Assembly: GCA_028875185.1 (NCBI GenBank)
Contig: JAPPFH010000029.1
Span: 1-35,413, forward strand
From: Chloroflexota bacterium
GTDB taxonomy: Bacteria > Chloroflexota > Anaerolineae > Aggregatilineales > Phototrophicaceae
Direction: 5' to 3'
Length of the DNA stretch: 35,413 bases
Shown: positions 1-7,320 of the stretch, piece by piece
Position numbering within the stretch: the stretch's first letter is position 1
How the letters are laid out: the number at the start of each line of letters is the position of its first letter
The notes under the pieces: generated by a model
Told to the model about the DNA's origin: nothing
Databases searched by the model: none
Seen by the model: only the letters and a program-made list of their open reading frames with translations
Program-made: the position numbers and the translations under genes

Positions 1-188
1 AGGTCGCCCCTACACCGTCTTATCAGTGTGTAACCGCGATTTTTACCACTCCCATGATCGGCATTGCTGGCATGTACGCCGCCCGCGTGTTATCATTTTC
101 CATAGAGTCTGGCGTTTCTGCGACAGCCTAAGGTCAGCCCACGCTGGCTAGGCAGATACTCGAACTGCGGGCAATAAGCGATCTATAT

Positions 189-217
189 TTGACAGGTAGA
201 TAAGAGTTGGGTAGACT
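189..217 (+). promoter_or_regulatory. Sigma-70-type promoter of importer operon 1
   Basis: A perfect -35 box TTGACA (189-194) is followed by a 17-base spacer and a -10 box TAGACT (212-217, 4 of 6 to consensus). Transcription would start near 224, leaving a leader of about 150 bases before the binding-protein ATG. The operator-like dyad at 229-240 lies immediately downstream. Assigned by eye, with no transcript data. Confidence 0.55.
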
Positions 218-228
218 CTCTTAATAGG

Positions 229-240
229 TTAATCGGTTTA
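229..240 (+). promoter_or_regulatory. LacI-type operator candidate (site 1)
   Basis: TTAATCGGTTTA reads AAACC|GATTA on the other strand: a near-palindrome with the central CG typical of LacI-family operators. It sits about 6 to 15 bases downstream of the predicted start of transcription, where a bound repressor would block initiation. The same decamer recurs exactly at 30555-30564, upstream of another sugar importer. Confidence 0.5.
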
Positions 241-377
241 GCACCGTTTGGTTTCGCTTAGAGAATCGCCAAAATGCGAAGCGAGCGATCAAACGCAGTT
301 AGGTAAGAAGGAGGCGCGGTGACAAGACGCGGCAGAGTTAGCATAGTATTCAGCACTTCTATTATGAGGAGAACGAC

Positions 378-1745
378 ATGACAGAAAGAAATGACAAGCA
401 AATTAGCCGGCGAGACCTGCTGAAGATGCTGGGCAGCGGCGCGGCCGGGGCAACTATGGCCAAGATCGCCGGGCTCGGTGGCAGCGCCGCCGTATTGCTG
501 CGTGGCATGCCAGCCGGCGCGCAGGCGAAGGTCGAAATCTGGACCGGTTTCGGGCAAGGGCGTATGGCCGATGCCATGCAAGGCGCCATCGACAATTTCG
601 CCGTGGAGAATCCTGAATATGCCCCCGAGCACATCATCGTGCCTTGGGGCGAGATCCATGATCGTGTGATCGCCGCCACGTCGGCCGGTTCGCCGCCCGA
701 TGCCTACCGCGGCTGGGCTTGGATCGTCGGCGACGCCGCCATCGGCGCGCTGACCAACTTGCAGCCTTATGTCGACGCCGCGAATGTTGACTTGATGGAC
801 TTCTGGCCGGCGACGCTCAATCAAATGAAGTACCAGGGCGATGTCCACGCGATGAGCATTTCGACCATCGTGAACTTCATGTATTACAACAAGGATCGCA
901 TGAGAGAGGGCGGCTTGGATCCCGACAGCCCGCCGACGTCGATCGCCGATCTGGACGCGATGGGCTCCGAGCTCGATGATGTCGCCGACGATGGCGAGAT
1001 CCTGCGCCTTGGCTTTTCGCCGACGCTGCCGAACCCGCAAGTCTGGGATTGGGGCGCGGCTTTTGGCAGCCAGTACTGGGACGAGGCCGAGGGCAATATC
1101 GCGCTTGACGAAGAAGCCTGGATCGAATTGCTGAACTGGTACAAGAGTTATGGCGACAAGTTTGGCGCCGAAAACCTGGCCGCCTACCGCTCCACTTACG
1201 AAGGCAACGGCTTTGGCCGCAACTCGCCGCAAGGCATCTACTATACCGGTTTGATCAGCTTCTGGGTGATTGGTAGTTGGCTCTTCAATGACATGGGCGA
1301 ATACGGACCGGATGTCGATTTCGGCGTCGCGCCAATCCCGACCCTGGAGGGGGCCGAAGACGCCACGCCAGGCACATCCATCGGCAATATGTATTTCGTG
1401 CCCGCCAATTGCGCGAATCCGGACGGCGGCTTCGCCTTTGCCAACTATATGAGTTCGTCTCCCTTCGTGGCGATCAACAAGGCGCTGCCCGATAGCGTCA
1501 TGCCGTCGCGCCCGTCGTTGGCGACCCTGCCGGAAGTCGAAGACGCAGGCGCCTGGACTGTCTTGGCGCGTGACGAGATCCTGCCCAATACGCTGGAGAG
1601 ACCCAGCTTCCCCGGCAACGGTTTCCTGGGAAAGGCATTGAATGACGGGGTCGAAGGTGTCATATTCAAAGACGCTGACCCGGCGGAAGTGATCGCCGAT
1701 GCGGTCGAGCGTTCACGACGCGAGGTAGAGCGCATGCGGGGTTAG
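378..1745 (+). CDS. Tat-exported extracellular sugar-binding protein (family 1), importer 1
   Basis: Binding subunit of a carbohydrate ABC importer, 455 residues, the usual length for the family. The N-terminus has a twin-arginine signal: SRRDLL with Arg11-Arg12, a weakly hydrophobic Ala/Gly stretch, and an AQA cleavage site near residue 50. It therefore probably folds in the cytoplasm before export, unlike the two other binding proteins here. The mature part opens with KVEIWTGFGQG, the first strand of the periplasmic-binding fold. The start is fixed by AGGAG six bases upstream of the ATG. It is first in an operon with two permeases, a chaperonin-like gene and an oxygenase. The substrate cannot be read from sequence; the neighbourhood suggests a plant or algal glycan fragment. 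Family assignment is sure. Confidence 0.93.
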   Translation: MTERNDKQISRRDLLKMLGSGAAGATMAKIAGLGGSAAVLLRGMPAGAQAKVEIWTGFGQGRMADAMQGAIDNFAVENPEYAPEHIIVPWGEIHDRVIAATSAGSPPDAYRGWAWIVGDAAIGALTNLQPYVDAANVDLMDFWPATLNQMKYQGDVHAMSISTIVNFMYYNKDRMREGGLDPDSPPTSIADLDAMGSELDDVADDGEILRLGFSPTLPNPQVWDWGAAFGSQYWDEAEGNIALDEEAWIELLNWYKSYGDKFGAENLAAYRSTYEGNGFGRNSPQGIYYTGLISFWVIGSWLFNDMGEYGPDVDFGVAPIPTLEGAEDATPGTSIGNMYFVPANCANPDGGFAFANYMSSSPFVAINKALPDSVMPSRPSLATLPEVEDAGAWTVLARDEILPNTLERPSFPGNGFLGKALNDGVEGVIFKDADPAEVIADAVERSRREVERMRG

Positions 1746-1767
1746 TCCAATTTAAGTACGTCCGTCC

Positions 1768-1792
1768 GTAGGGGCGACACTCGTGTCGCCCA
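1768..1792. repeat. Dispersed palindromic repeat GTAGGGGCGA family, copy 1
   Basis: GTAG followed by a perfect 9-base stem, GGGCGACAC (1772-1780) and GTGTCGCCC (1783-1791), with a two-base centre. It lies in the gap between the binding-protein gene and the first permease gene and could fold in the transcript. Copies with the same GTAGGGGCGA edge but a different stem core occur at 1817-1840, 8662-8685 and 15102-15126. Confidence 0.8.
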
Positions 1793-1816
1793 CATTTTGA
1801 ATTCATTATCTCTGTC

Positions 1817-1840
1817 GGGCGAGACAAGTCTCGCCCCTAC
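1817..1840. repeat. Dispersed palindromic repeat, copy 2 (inverted relative to copy 1)
   Basis: Perfect 9-base stem GGGCGAGAC (1817-1825) and GTCTCGCCC (1828-1836), followed by CTAC, so the GTAG edge is on the right. It faces copy 1 only 25 bases away. A third, imperfect hairpin of similar sequence lies at about 1868-1889. Three hairpins thus separate the binding-protein gene from its permease genes. Confidence 0.8.
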
Positions 1841-1919
1841 AAACGTCTATGACGGTCAGTTTCGACAGGGGCGGCTCGGTGAGTCGCCCGCATGAAACAA
1901 TGAATCTGCCAATCCTTCC

Positions 1920-2840
1920 ATGTTCAAACTGAAACGAGACCCCGCCGATCAACCGAATAGCTGGCGTACGGACAACCTCCCGGCCTGGGGTTTGTTCTTT
2001 GTCGCGCCCTGGATCATCGGCTTCGTCGCCTTTACCGTTTATCCCTTTTTCGCCTCTCTCTACTACAGCTTCACCAATTTCAACATCATCAATCTCACGC
2101 CGCGCTGGGTGGGCTTGGACAATTATGTCGAACTCTTCACGGCTGACCCGCTGTTTTGGATATCGATCAGCAACTCGATCCGATACGCCGCCCTGCTGCT
2201 TGTCTTCGCCACCATCTTTGACATCTTCATCGCCTATTTGCTGAGCCAGAATGTCAAGTACCTGTCGATCTATCGCACGATCTTCTTCTTCCCGGTGCTG
2301 GTGCCGGTGGTGGCCGCCAGCTTGACTTGGATCTGGATTCTGAATCCGCGCTACGGCTTGATGAATGGCTTGCTCGATCTGATCGGCATCAAGGGACCGA
2401 ACTGGCTGGCATCGCCGGACACAGCGATGTACTCGTTAATTTTCATCGGCGTCTGGGGCAGCGGACGCCAGGTCATCGTTTATCTATCCGGTTTCAACGA
2501 TATACCGCGGCAACTCTACGAGGCGGCTGATATCGACGGCGCGTCCGGCTTGCAGAAGTTCTGGCGGATTACGCTACCCTTGCTCTCGCCGCAAATCTTC
2601 TTCAATGTTGTCACGCTCATCATTTTCTCGCTGCAATCATTCTCCGAGGTCTACATCATGACGCAGGGCGGACCGGCAAATTCGACCCTGCTCTATGCCG
2701 TCAATCTGTATGAACGCGCCTTCCGCGATTACGCCATGGGTTATGCCTCGGCGCTGGCTTGGATCATGTTCCTTCTGATATTGGGTTTGACGCTGATCAT
2801 CTTCAAATTCTTGAGCGGGAAAGTTATTTATGAACGCTAG
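1920..2840 (+). CDS. Sugar ABC importer permease, MalF/UgpA type, importer 1
   Basis: Integral membrane permease of 306 residues with about six hydrophobic segments. The permease EAA loop, EAADIDGASG...LPLL (residues 201-222), docks onto the ATPase. The short N-terminus before the first helix (about residue 21) is typical of MalF/UgpA-type subunits without the long periplasmic insertion. It forms a heterodimer with the next gene. I see no good Shine-Dalgarno sequence before the ATG at 1920, and the 174-base gap to the binding protein carries three hairpins, so expression is likely lower than that of the binding protein. No ATP-binding subunit is encoded nearby. Confidence 0.93.
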   Translation: MFKLKRDPADQPNSWRTDNLPAWGLFFVAPWIIGFVAFTVYPFFASLYYSFTNFNIINLTPRWVGLDNYVELFTADPLFWISISNSIRYAALLLVFATIFDIFIAYLLSQNVKYLSIYRTIFFFPVLVPVVAASLTWIWILNPRYGLMNGLLDLIGIKGPNWLASPDTAMYSLIFIGVWGSGRQVIVYLSGFNDIPRQLYEAADIDGASGLQKFWRITLPLLSPQIFFNVVTLIIFSLQSFSEVYIMTQGGPANSTLLYAVNLYERAFRDYAMGYASALAWIMFLLILGLTLIIFKFLSGKVIYER

Positions 2841-2854
2841 GAAGAGACCGTAGC

Positions 2855-3745
2855 ATGGCAGTTTTGCAGCCGGCCGCACCCGGTCGCCGCGCCATGACCA
2901 GCGAAGAGCGCAATTACCTGCTGCTGCAGCGCGCGAGATCGGTCATCAAGCATGCCGTTCTGATCATCTTCGGCATCGCCTTCATGCTGCCCTTCGTCTG
3001 GATGATCAGCTCCTCCGTCAAGCCAAACATCGACATCTTTGAGATTCCCATCCGCTTGATACCGAAGTCACTCCGCCTCGAGAATTACGTCGACGCCACC
3101 AACGCCATCCCCTTCTGGCAATATTTGTGGAACTCCACCTATTACACCATCTTCGCCACCATCGGCGCGGTGCTGTCCAACACCTTCATCGCTTACGGCT
3201 TCGCGCGCGTGCGCTGGCGCGGGCGCAATGTGCTCTTCATTATCGTCATCGCCACCATGATGCTGCCCTTCCAGGTACGCATGATCCCGCTATACATTCT
3301 CTTCGCCAGGATCGGCTGGCTGAACTCCTTCCTGCCGCTAATCGTGCCGAACTTTTTCGGCAACGCCTTCTACATCTTCCTGATGCGCCAATTCATGATG
3401 ACCCTGCCAAAGGAGCTGGATGACGCCGCGCGCATCGACGGCGCCAGCGAATGGGGAATCTTCTGGCGGGTGGCGGTGCCGCTGTCCAAGCCAGCCATCC
3501 TGACCGTCGCCATCTTCGAAATTATCCACACCTGGCACGATTTCATCGGTCCTCTGGTTTATCTGCGGCATCCGACCAAGTACACGCTGTCGATTGGCTT
3601 GCGGCTTTATTTCACGCAATACGGCGCCGAATGGGGCTTGCTGATGGCGGCGGCCGCCATGTTTACGATACCGATGGTGATCTTCTTTTTCTTCGCCCAG
3701 CGCTCATTCATTGAAGGCATCACCTTGACCGGGCTAAAAGGCTAG
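2855..3745 (+). CDS. Sugar ABC importer permease, MalG/UgpE type, importer 1
   Basis: Second permease of importer 1, 296 residues. Hydrophobic segments begin near residue 33. The EAA loop is ELDDAARIDGAS (residues 187-198) followed by VPLSKP, and the C-terminal GITLTGLKG is typical of MalG-type subunits. It starts 14 bases after the upstream permease. Another ATG 13 codons downstream is possible but has no better ribosome site. It pairs with the MalF-type subunit to form the channel. The chaperonin-like gene begins four bases after its stop codon, so the two are almost certainly co-transcribed. Confidence 0.92.
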   Translation: MAVLQPAAPGRRAMTSEERNYLLLQRARSVIKHAVLIIFGIAFMLPFVWMISSSVKPNIDIFEIPIRLIPKSLRLENYVDATNAIPFWQYLWNSTYYTIFATIGAVLSNTFIAYGFARVRWRGRNVLFIIVIATMMLPFQVRMIPLYILFARIGWLNSFLPLIVPNFFGNAFYIFLMRQFMMTLPKELDDAARIDGASEWGIFWRVAVPLSKPAILTVAIFEIIHTWHDFIGPLVYLRHPTKYTLSIGLRLYFTQYGAEWGLLMAAAAMFTIPMVIFFFFAQRSFIEGITLTGLKG

Positions 3746-3749
3746 CCGC

Positions 3750-5408
3750 ATGACGCGCGTCCTCTCTCAGTTGCATACGCGAGAAGCGCTGAAAGCCGGC
3801 ATCGATACGTTGGCCGGCGCCGTCGTCCCGACGCTGGGACCCTTGACTGGTCCGGTCGCCATTGATGACAAGACGCGCGGCGGCTCTCCCGAGCTGCTGG
3901 ATGATGGCGGGGCAATCGCGCGGCGGATCCTGCAACTGGACAACCGCGATGCCGATGTCGGCGCGATGCTGCTGCGAGAGACGCTTTGGCGGCAGCGCCA
4001 GGCTTTCGGCGATGGCGCGGCGACGGCGGCGGCGCTCTATCATACGGTTTACGCTGACGGACATCGCTTCATTAGCGCCGGCGGAGACGCCATGCTGCTG
4101 CGTCAAGCCTTGGAAGCGGGACTGAAAATCATGCTCGACGAGCTGCGGCGGCAGACGCGTGACGTCTCGACCGTGGAAGAAATGCAGCGAGTCGCCCAGT
4201 CAATCTGCGGCGATCGCGATATCGCCGCGGCGCTGGCTGATATCTTTGATGTGCTGGGGCCACACGGCGCGATCGAAGTACAAGATGGCGGGCGCGATCT
4301 GGCGCGCGAATTCTTCCTCGGTTCGTATTGGGAGAGCAAAGTCCCATCGAATATCGTCTTCGATGGCGTCATCGGCGAGCGCATCGAACTGAAGAATACC
4401 GCTTGGCTGATCAGCGATTTCGAGCTGGACGATCTACAGGCGCTCGTCAAACTGGTGACCGCTGTCTACCAAGCGGGGTACAGCTCGCTGGCGATCGTAG
4501 CCAAGTCATTCTCTGAGCAAATCATCGCGGCTCAGGGCGCCAACAGCCGCATGGAAGACTTTCGGCTGGTCTATCTCGAGCCGACTGGGCTGGTTGATGA
4601 GCGTGAAGCGGCGCTGGAAGATCTGGCGCTGATCAGCGGCGGGCGCGTTTTGCGGACGGTCGGCGGTCACAGTTTTGCGGCGGTCACCCGCGAACATCTC
4701 GGCGCTTCCGAACTTGCTTGGGTTGATCGCAATCGCTTCGGCATCATCGCCGGTGGCGGCGGCAGCGAGACCGCGCTTCATAATGAGATAGAGGCTTTGA
4801 AAGCGCGTTACCGCCGGAGCGAGGACGAACGAGAGCAAGTTGTGCTGCGCGCGCGAATCGGGCGGCTGCGCGGCGGCAGCGCGGTCGTGTACGCGGGCGG
4901 CAGCAGCGAGAGCGAGATGCGCTATCAGACCGAGCGAATCACCCGAACGATCGCGGCGACGCGCGCTGCCCTGCTTGAGGGAACCTTGCCCGGCGGCGGA
5001 ACGGCGCTGCTGCGCTGCGGCGAGAGGCTTCGCGAGCGTTATGAGAATAGCGCCGATCCGCATGAGCGGGCAGCCTGGCAAATCCTGACGCGAGCAGCGG
5101 AAGCGCCCTGCCGCGCGCTGCTGAAGAACGCCGGGCATGAAGCGCCGGGAGTCGTTCTCGCCGAAATTCAGGCGGGCAAGAATGGCGCCGGATACGACCT
5201 GCGCGAGAGCCGCATCGTCGATATGCGGCGGGATGGCGTGGTCGATTCGGCGGCGGCGCTGATGGCAGCCGCGCGAAACGGGATCGGCGGAGCGGCGCTG
5301 GCGCTGACGGTCGAAAGAATCGTGCATCGCGTCAATCCGCCGCTGGCGATTGAACCGGGTGGGCTGCCTTCGTCTGCGCCTGAATCGGGAAATATCGAAC
5401 TCAAGTAG
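3750..5408 (+). CDS. Divergent GroEL-like chaperonin (Cpn60 family), probable ATPase-defective paralogue
   Basis: A 552-residue protein that aligns over its whole length with GroEL: equatorial, intermediate, apical, intermediate, equatorial. Recognisable blocks are TLGP (28-31), DDGG (51-54), GDGAATAA (87-94), the apical region (about 190-375), ATRAALLEG..PGGG (403-416) and GVVDSAAAL near the C-terminus. Asp52 and Asp88 (GroEL Asp52, Asp87) are kept. The GroEL TTT after GDG has become AAT, GroEL Lys34 has become Leu, and the residue aligned with catalytic Asp398 is Arg399. The GGM-rich tail is absent. It is therefore unlikely to be the housekeeping GroEL and may not hydrolyse ATP normally. 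It is the fourth gene of a sugar-import operon, four bases after the permease, without groES. A role in assembling importer or oxygenase components is inference only. Confidence 0.85.
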   Translation: MTRVLSQLHTREALKAGIDTLAGAVVPTLGPLTGPVAIDDKTRGGSPELLDDGGAIARRILQLDNRDADVGAMLLRETLWRQRQAFGDGAATAAALYHTVYADGHRFISAGGDAMLLRQALEAGLKIMLDELRRQTRDVSTVEEMQRVAQSICGDRDIAAALADIFDVLGPHGAIEVQDGGRDLAREFFLGSYWESKVPSNIVFDGVIGERIELKNTAWLISDFELDDLQALVKLVTAVYQAGYSSLAIVAKSFSEQIIAAQGANSRMEDFRLVYLEPTGLVDEREAALEDLALISGGRVLRTVGGHSFAAVTREHLGASELAWVDRNRFGIIAGGGGSETALHNEIEALKARYRRSEDEREQVVLRARIGRLRGGSAVVYAGGSSESEMRYQTERITRTIAATRAALLEGTLPGGGTALLRCGERLRERYENSADPHERAAWQILTRAAEAPCRALLKNAGHEAPGVVLAEIQAGKNGAGYDLRESRIVDMRRDGVVDSAAALMAAARNGIGGAALALTVERIVHRVNPPLAIEPGGLPSSAPESGNIELK

Positions 5409-5450
5409 ATCAAATTGGCGCTTGCCAATGTCATGAGGAGATACGCGGAA

Positions 5451-6278
5451 ATGGGCTGGGAACCAACGGCGGAACAAAAGCGAAACTATGAGGAGCGCGG
5501 TTACTTCACCGTGCCCAATGTGATCCCGCGGCAGACGGCGGCAGAAATGCTGGGCGTGATCAAGAATGCCATCCTGACGCCGGAGACCGACGACATCATG
5601 ACCGATGCCGACCCGATGGATCCGATGAATGATGATACGCCACAGGCGCGCGCCGTACGCTATCGCAAGCTGAGCCAGTTCAACCAGCGCAATCCGCTGA
5701 TTTGGCATAACGCGCACTGCGGCAAGCCGGTGCTCGAAATCGCGCGCTACTTCCTCGGCGATGACATTCTGCTCAAATACGACAGCTGCTTCCTAAAACC
5801 GGCGCGCTCCGGCAGCGCCACGCCTTGGCATCAAGACAACGGCTTATGGCTCGATGGCGACATCGAACCCTTCAACTTCTGGATGGCGCTCGACCCAGCC
5901 ACGATCGAAAACGGCTGCCTGCAAATGATCCCGGGCAGCTATCAGACTGAAATCGTCGAGCACGTCTTCTACGAAGACAGCATCCACCGGCAACTGCCCA
6001 ATGAGCGCGTCGAGGAGATGGTCGATACCTACGGCGTCGAGCATATCGAATTGGAGCCGGGCAGCGTCATCGTCTGGCATAGCAGCGCCTGGCATTACAG
6101 CCCGCCCAACACCAGCGACAAGGGGCGCATCGCCATCGCAGGCGTGATGAGCAGCCCGGCGATCGTGGAGAATGGCCGCAGCGGCCACAAAATCGATTAT
6201 AAGTGGCTGATGCGAGGCGGCGAGGTCGTCGCCGCGTTCCCCGCCGAGAGCTACGAGCGGCAAAACTTCAACGTTTGA
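5451..6278 (+). CDS. Phytanoyl-CoA dioxygenase (PhyH) family Fe(II)/2-oxoglutarate oxygenase
   Basis: A 275-residue non-heme iron, 2-oxoglutarate-dependent oxygenase of the double-stranded beta-helix fold. The metal triad is visible as His127-Gln-Asp129 (TPWHQDNGLW) and distal His215 in WHYSPPN. Arg226 after TSDKG is placed to bind 2-oxoglutarate. I chose the ATG at 5451 because AGGAG (5436-5440) lies ten bases upstream; a TTG start at 5415 in the same frame has no such site. It is the last gene of the importer 1 operon, 42 bases after the chaperonin-like gene. The substrate is unknown; hydroxylation of an imported compound or of a ligand-derived product is plausible. Its last 11 bases overlap the end of the convergent LacI gene. 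Confidence 0.9.
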   Translation: MGWEPTAEQKRNYEERGYFTVPNVIPRQTAAEMLGVIKNAILTPETDDIMTDADPMDPMNDDTPQARAVRYRKLSQFNQRNPLIWHNAHCGKPVLEIARYFLGDDILLKYDSCFLKPARSGSATPWHQDNGLWLDGDIEPFNFWMALDPATIENGCLQMIPGSYQTEIVEHVFYEDSIHRQLPNERVEEMVDTYGVEHIELEPGSVIVWHSSAWHYSPPNTSDKGRIAIAGVMSSPAIVENGRSGHKIDYKWLMRGGEVVAAFPAESYERQNFNV

Positions 6279-7320
6279 GGCATCGGCGGGGTGTCAGCGC
6301 GGCCGTCGTGTCGCGTTCAATTAGCCGCGATGGCGTGATGATTCGTTTCAGCGGCAGATCCGGTTCCGCGATGCGGCGCAGCATCAGTTGAGCGGCATTG
6401 AGGCCCAAGCCGCGCGGATCATTAGAAACGGTCGTCAAACTCGGGTGCCAGAGCGCTGCTTCCGGCACATCATCAAAACCGATGAGAGCCAAGTCTTTCC
6501 CCGCTTCCAAGCCGGCGGCGCGCAAGCCCAGCATCACCCCAAACGCGATCACATCGCTGTAACAATAAGCGGCGGTCGGCGGCGCTGGCATCCGCAGCAG
6601 CGCGCGCATCGCGTCATATCCACCGCGGCGGCTGACGGGACCGGCGATGCAAAGCGCCGGGTCAAGCGCGATATCGTGCCGCCGCAAGCTATGGCGATAA
6701 CTGCGCACGCGCCTTTGTCGGGTGAGATCAGTATCGAAGCCGCCAACGAAAGCGATACGCCGGTGTCCCTGCTGAATCAGATGCTCCAGCGCGCGCGCCG
6801 TGCCGTTCTCGTCATCCATGCCGACGCAATCGACGCCCAGCCCGGCGTGGTAGGGAGTTAGCAGCACGAGCGGGCAATAATCCGTCAGCCGCTGCAAGTC
6901 TGAGGTCGGCGTACTGGCGGTCGGCGCCAAGATCAAGCCATCAACATCGCGCTGCAGCATGGTCTGGATCATACGCGTCTGTTTGCCCAGATCGTCATCC
7001 GTCGTGGCCAGCACGAGGCTATAGTCATGATCCGCCAGTTGCGATTCGGCGCCCGAGGTGAGCTCGGCGTTAAAGGGATTCGACAAGTCCTTGATGATCA
7101 AGCCAATTGTATACGAGCGCTGGGTGCGCAGGCTGGCGGCGCGCTGGTTATAAACGTATCCCAGCGATTTGACCGCATTGAGCACGCGCTGCCGCGTCGG
7201 CGCGGAAATGCGCGTACTGTTGTTGAGCGCCAGGGAGGCGGTCGCCTTGGATACGTTCGCCGCGTCGGCAACGTGCTGCAAGGTGACCTTCTGGCGCCGC
7301 GGCCGATCGGATTTCGTCAT
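6268..7320 (-). CDS. LacI-family transcriptional regulator 1
   Basis: A 350-residue LacI/GalR regulator. The N-terminal helix-turn-helix and hinge are clear: VTLQHVADAANVSKATASLA, then RISAPTRQRVLNAVKSLGY and RAASLRTQRS. The sugar-binding core begins with TIGLIIKDLSNPFNAEL and continues with DGLILAPTAS and LALIGFDDVPEA. It follows the GH88 gene with a four-base ATGA overlap, so it is translationally coupled to it and likely senses a product of that enzyme or of its substrate. It presumably represses the importer 1 or GH88 promoter, both of which carry the AAACC|GATTT dyad. Effector unknown. Confidence 0.93.
   Translation of the reverse strand: MTKSDRPRRQKVTLQHVADAANVSKATASLALNNSTRISAPTRQRVLNAVKSLGYVYNQRAASLRTQRSYTIGLIIKDLSNPFNAELTSGAESQLADHDYSLVLATTDDDLGKQTRMIQTMLQRDVDGLILAPTASTPTSDLQRLTDYCPLVLLTPYHAGLGVDCVGMDDENGTARALEHLIQQGHRRIAFVGGFDTDLTRQRRVRSYRHSLRRHDIALDPALCIAGPVSRRGGYDAMRALLRMPAPPTAAYCYSDVIAFGVMLGLRAAGLEAGKDLALIGFDDVPEAALWHPSLTTVSNDPRGLGLNAAQLMLRRIAEPDLPLKRIITPSRLIERDTTAALTPRRCLKR

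Larger units (their letters stand above)
1..377. other. Intergenic/upstream region of the first importer operon
   Basis: I see no gene here. The first 14 bases (AGGTCGCCCCTACA) are the right half of a dispersed palindromic repeat, cut by the window edge. The stretch from about 180 to 377 holds the promoter, operator-like dyad and ribosome binding site (AGGAG, 367-371) of the binding-protein gene that starts at 378. A long minus-strand reading frame running across this region into the gene is its antisense shadow. Confidence 0.6.

Noticed and set aside
258-1232. Minus-strand open frame of 324 codons at the left end
   Set aside because: It is antisense to the Tat-exported binding protein and crosses its promoter leader.
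3750-5408. Housekeeping groEL call for the chaperonin gene
   Set aside because: Key ATPase residues and the C-terminal tail are missing, groES is absent, and the gene belongs to an importer operon.
4506-5717. Long minus-strand open frame of 403 codons
   Set aside because: It is antisense to the chaperonin-like gene and the oxygenase, with Arg/Ile/His-rich composition and no family pattern; GC-rich coding DNA often leaves such frames open.
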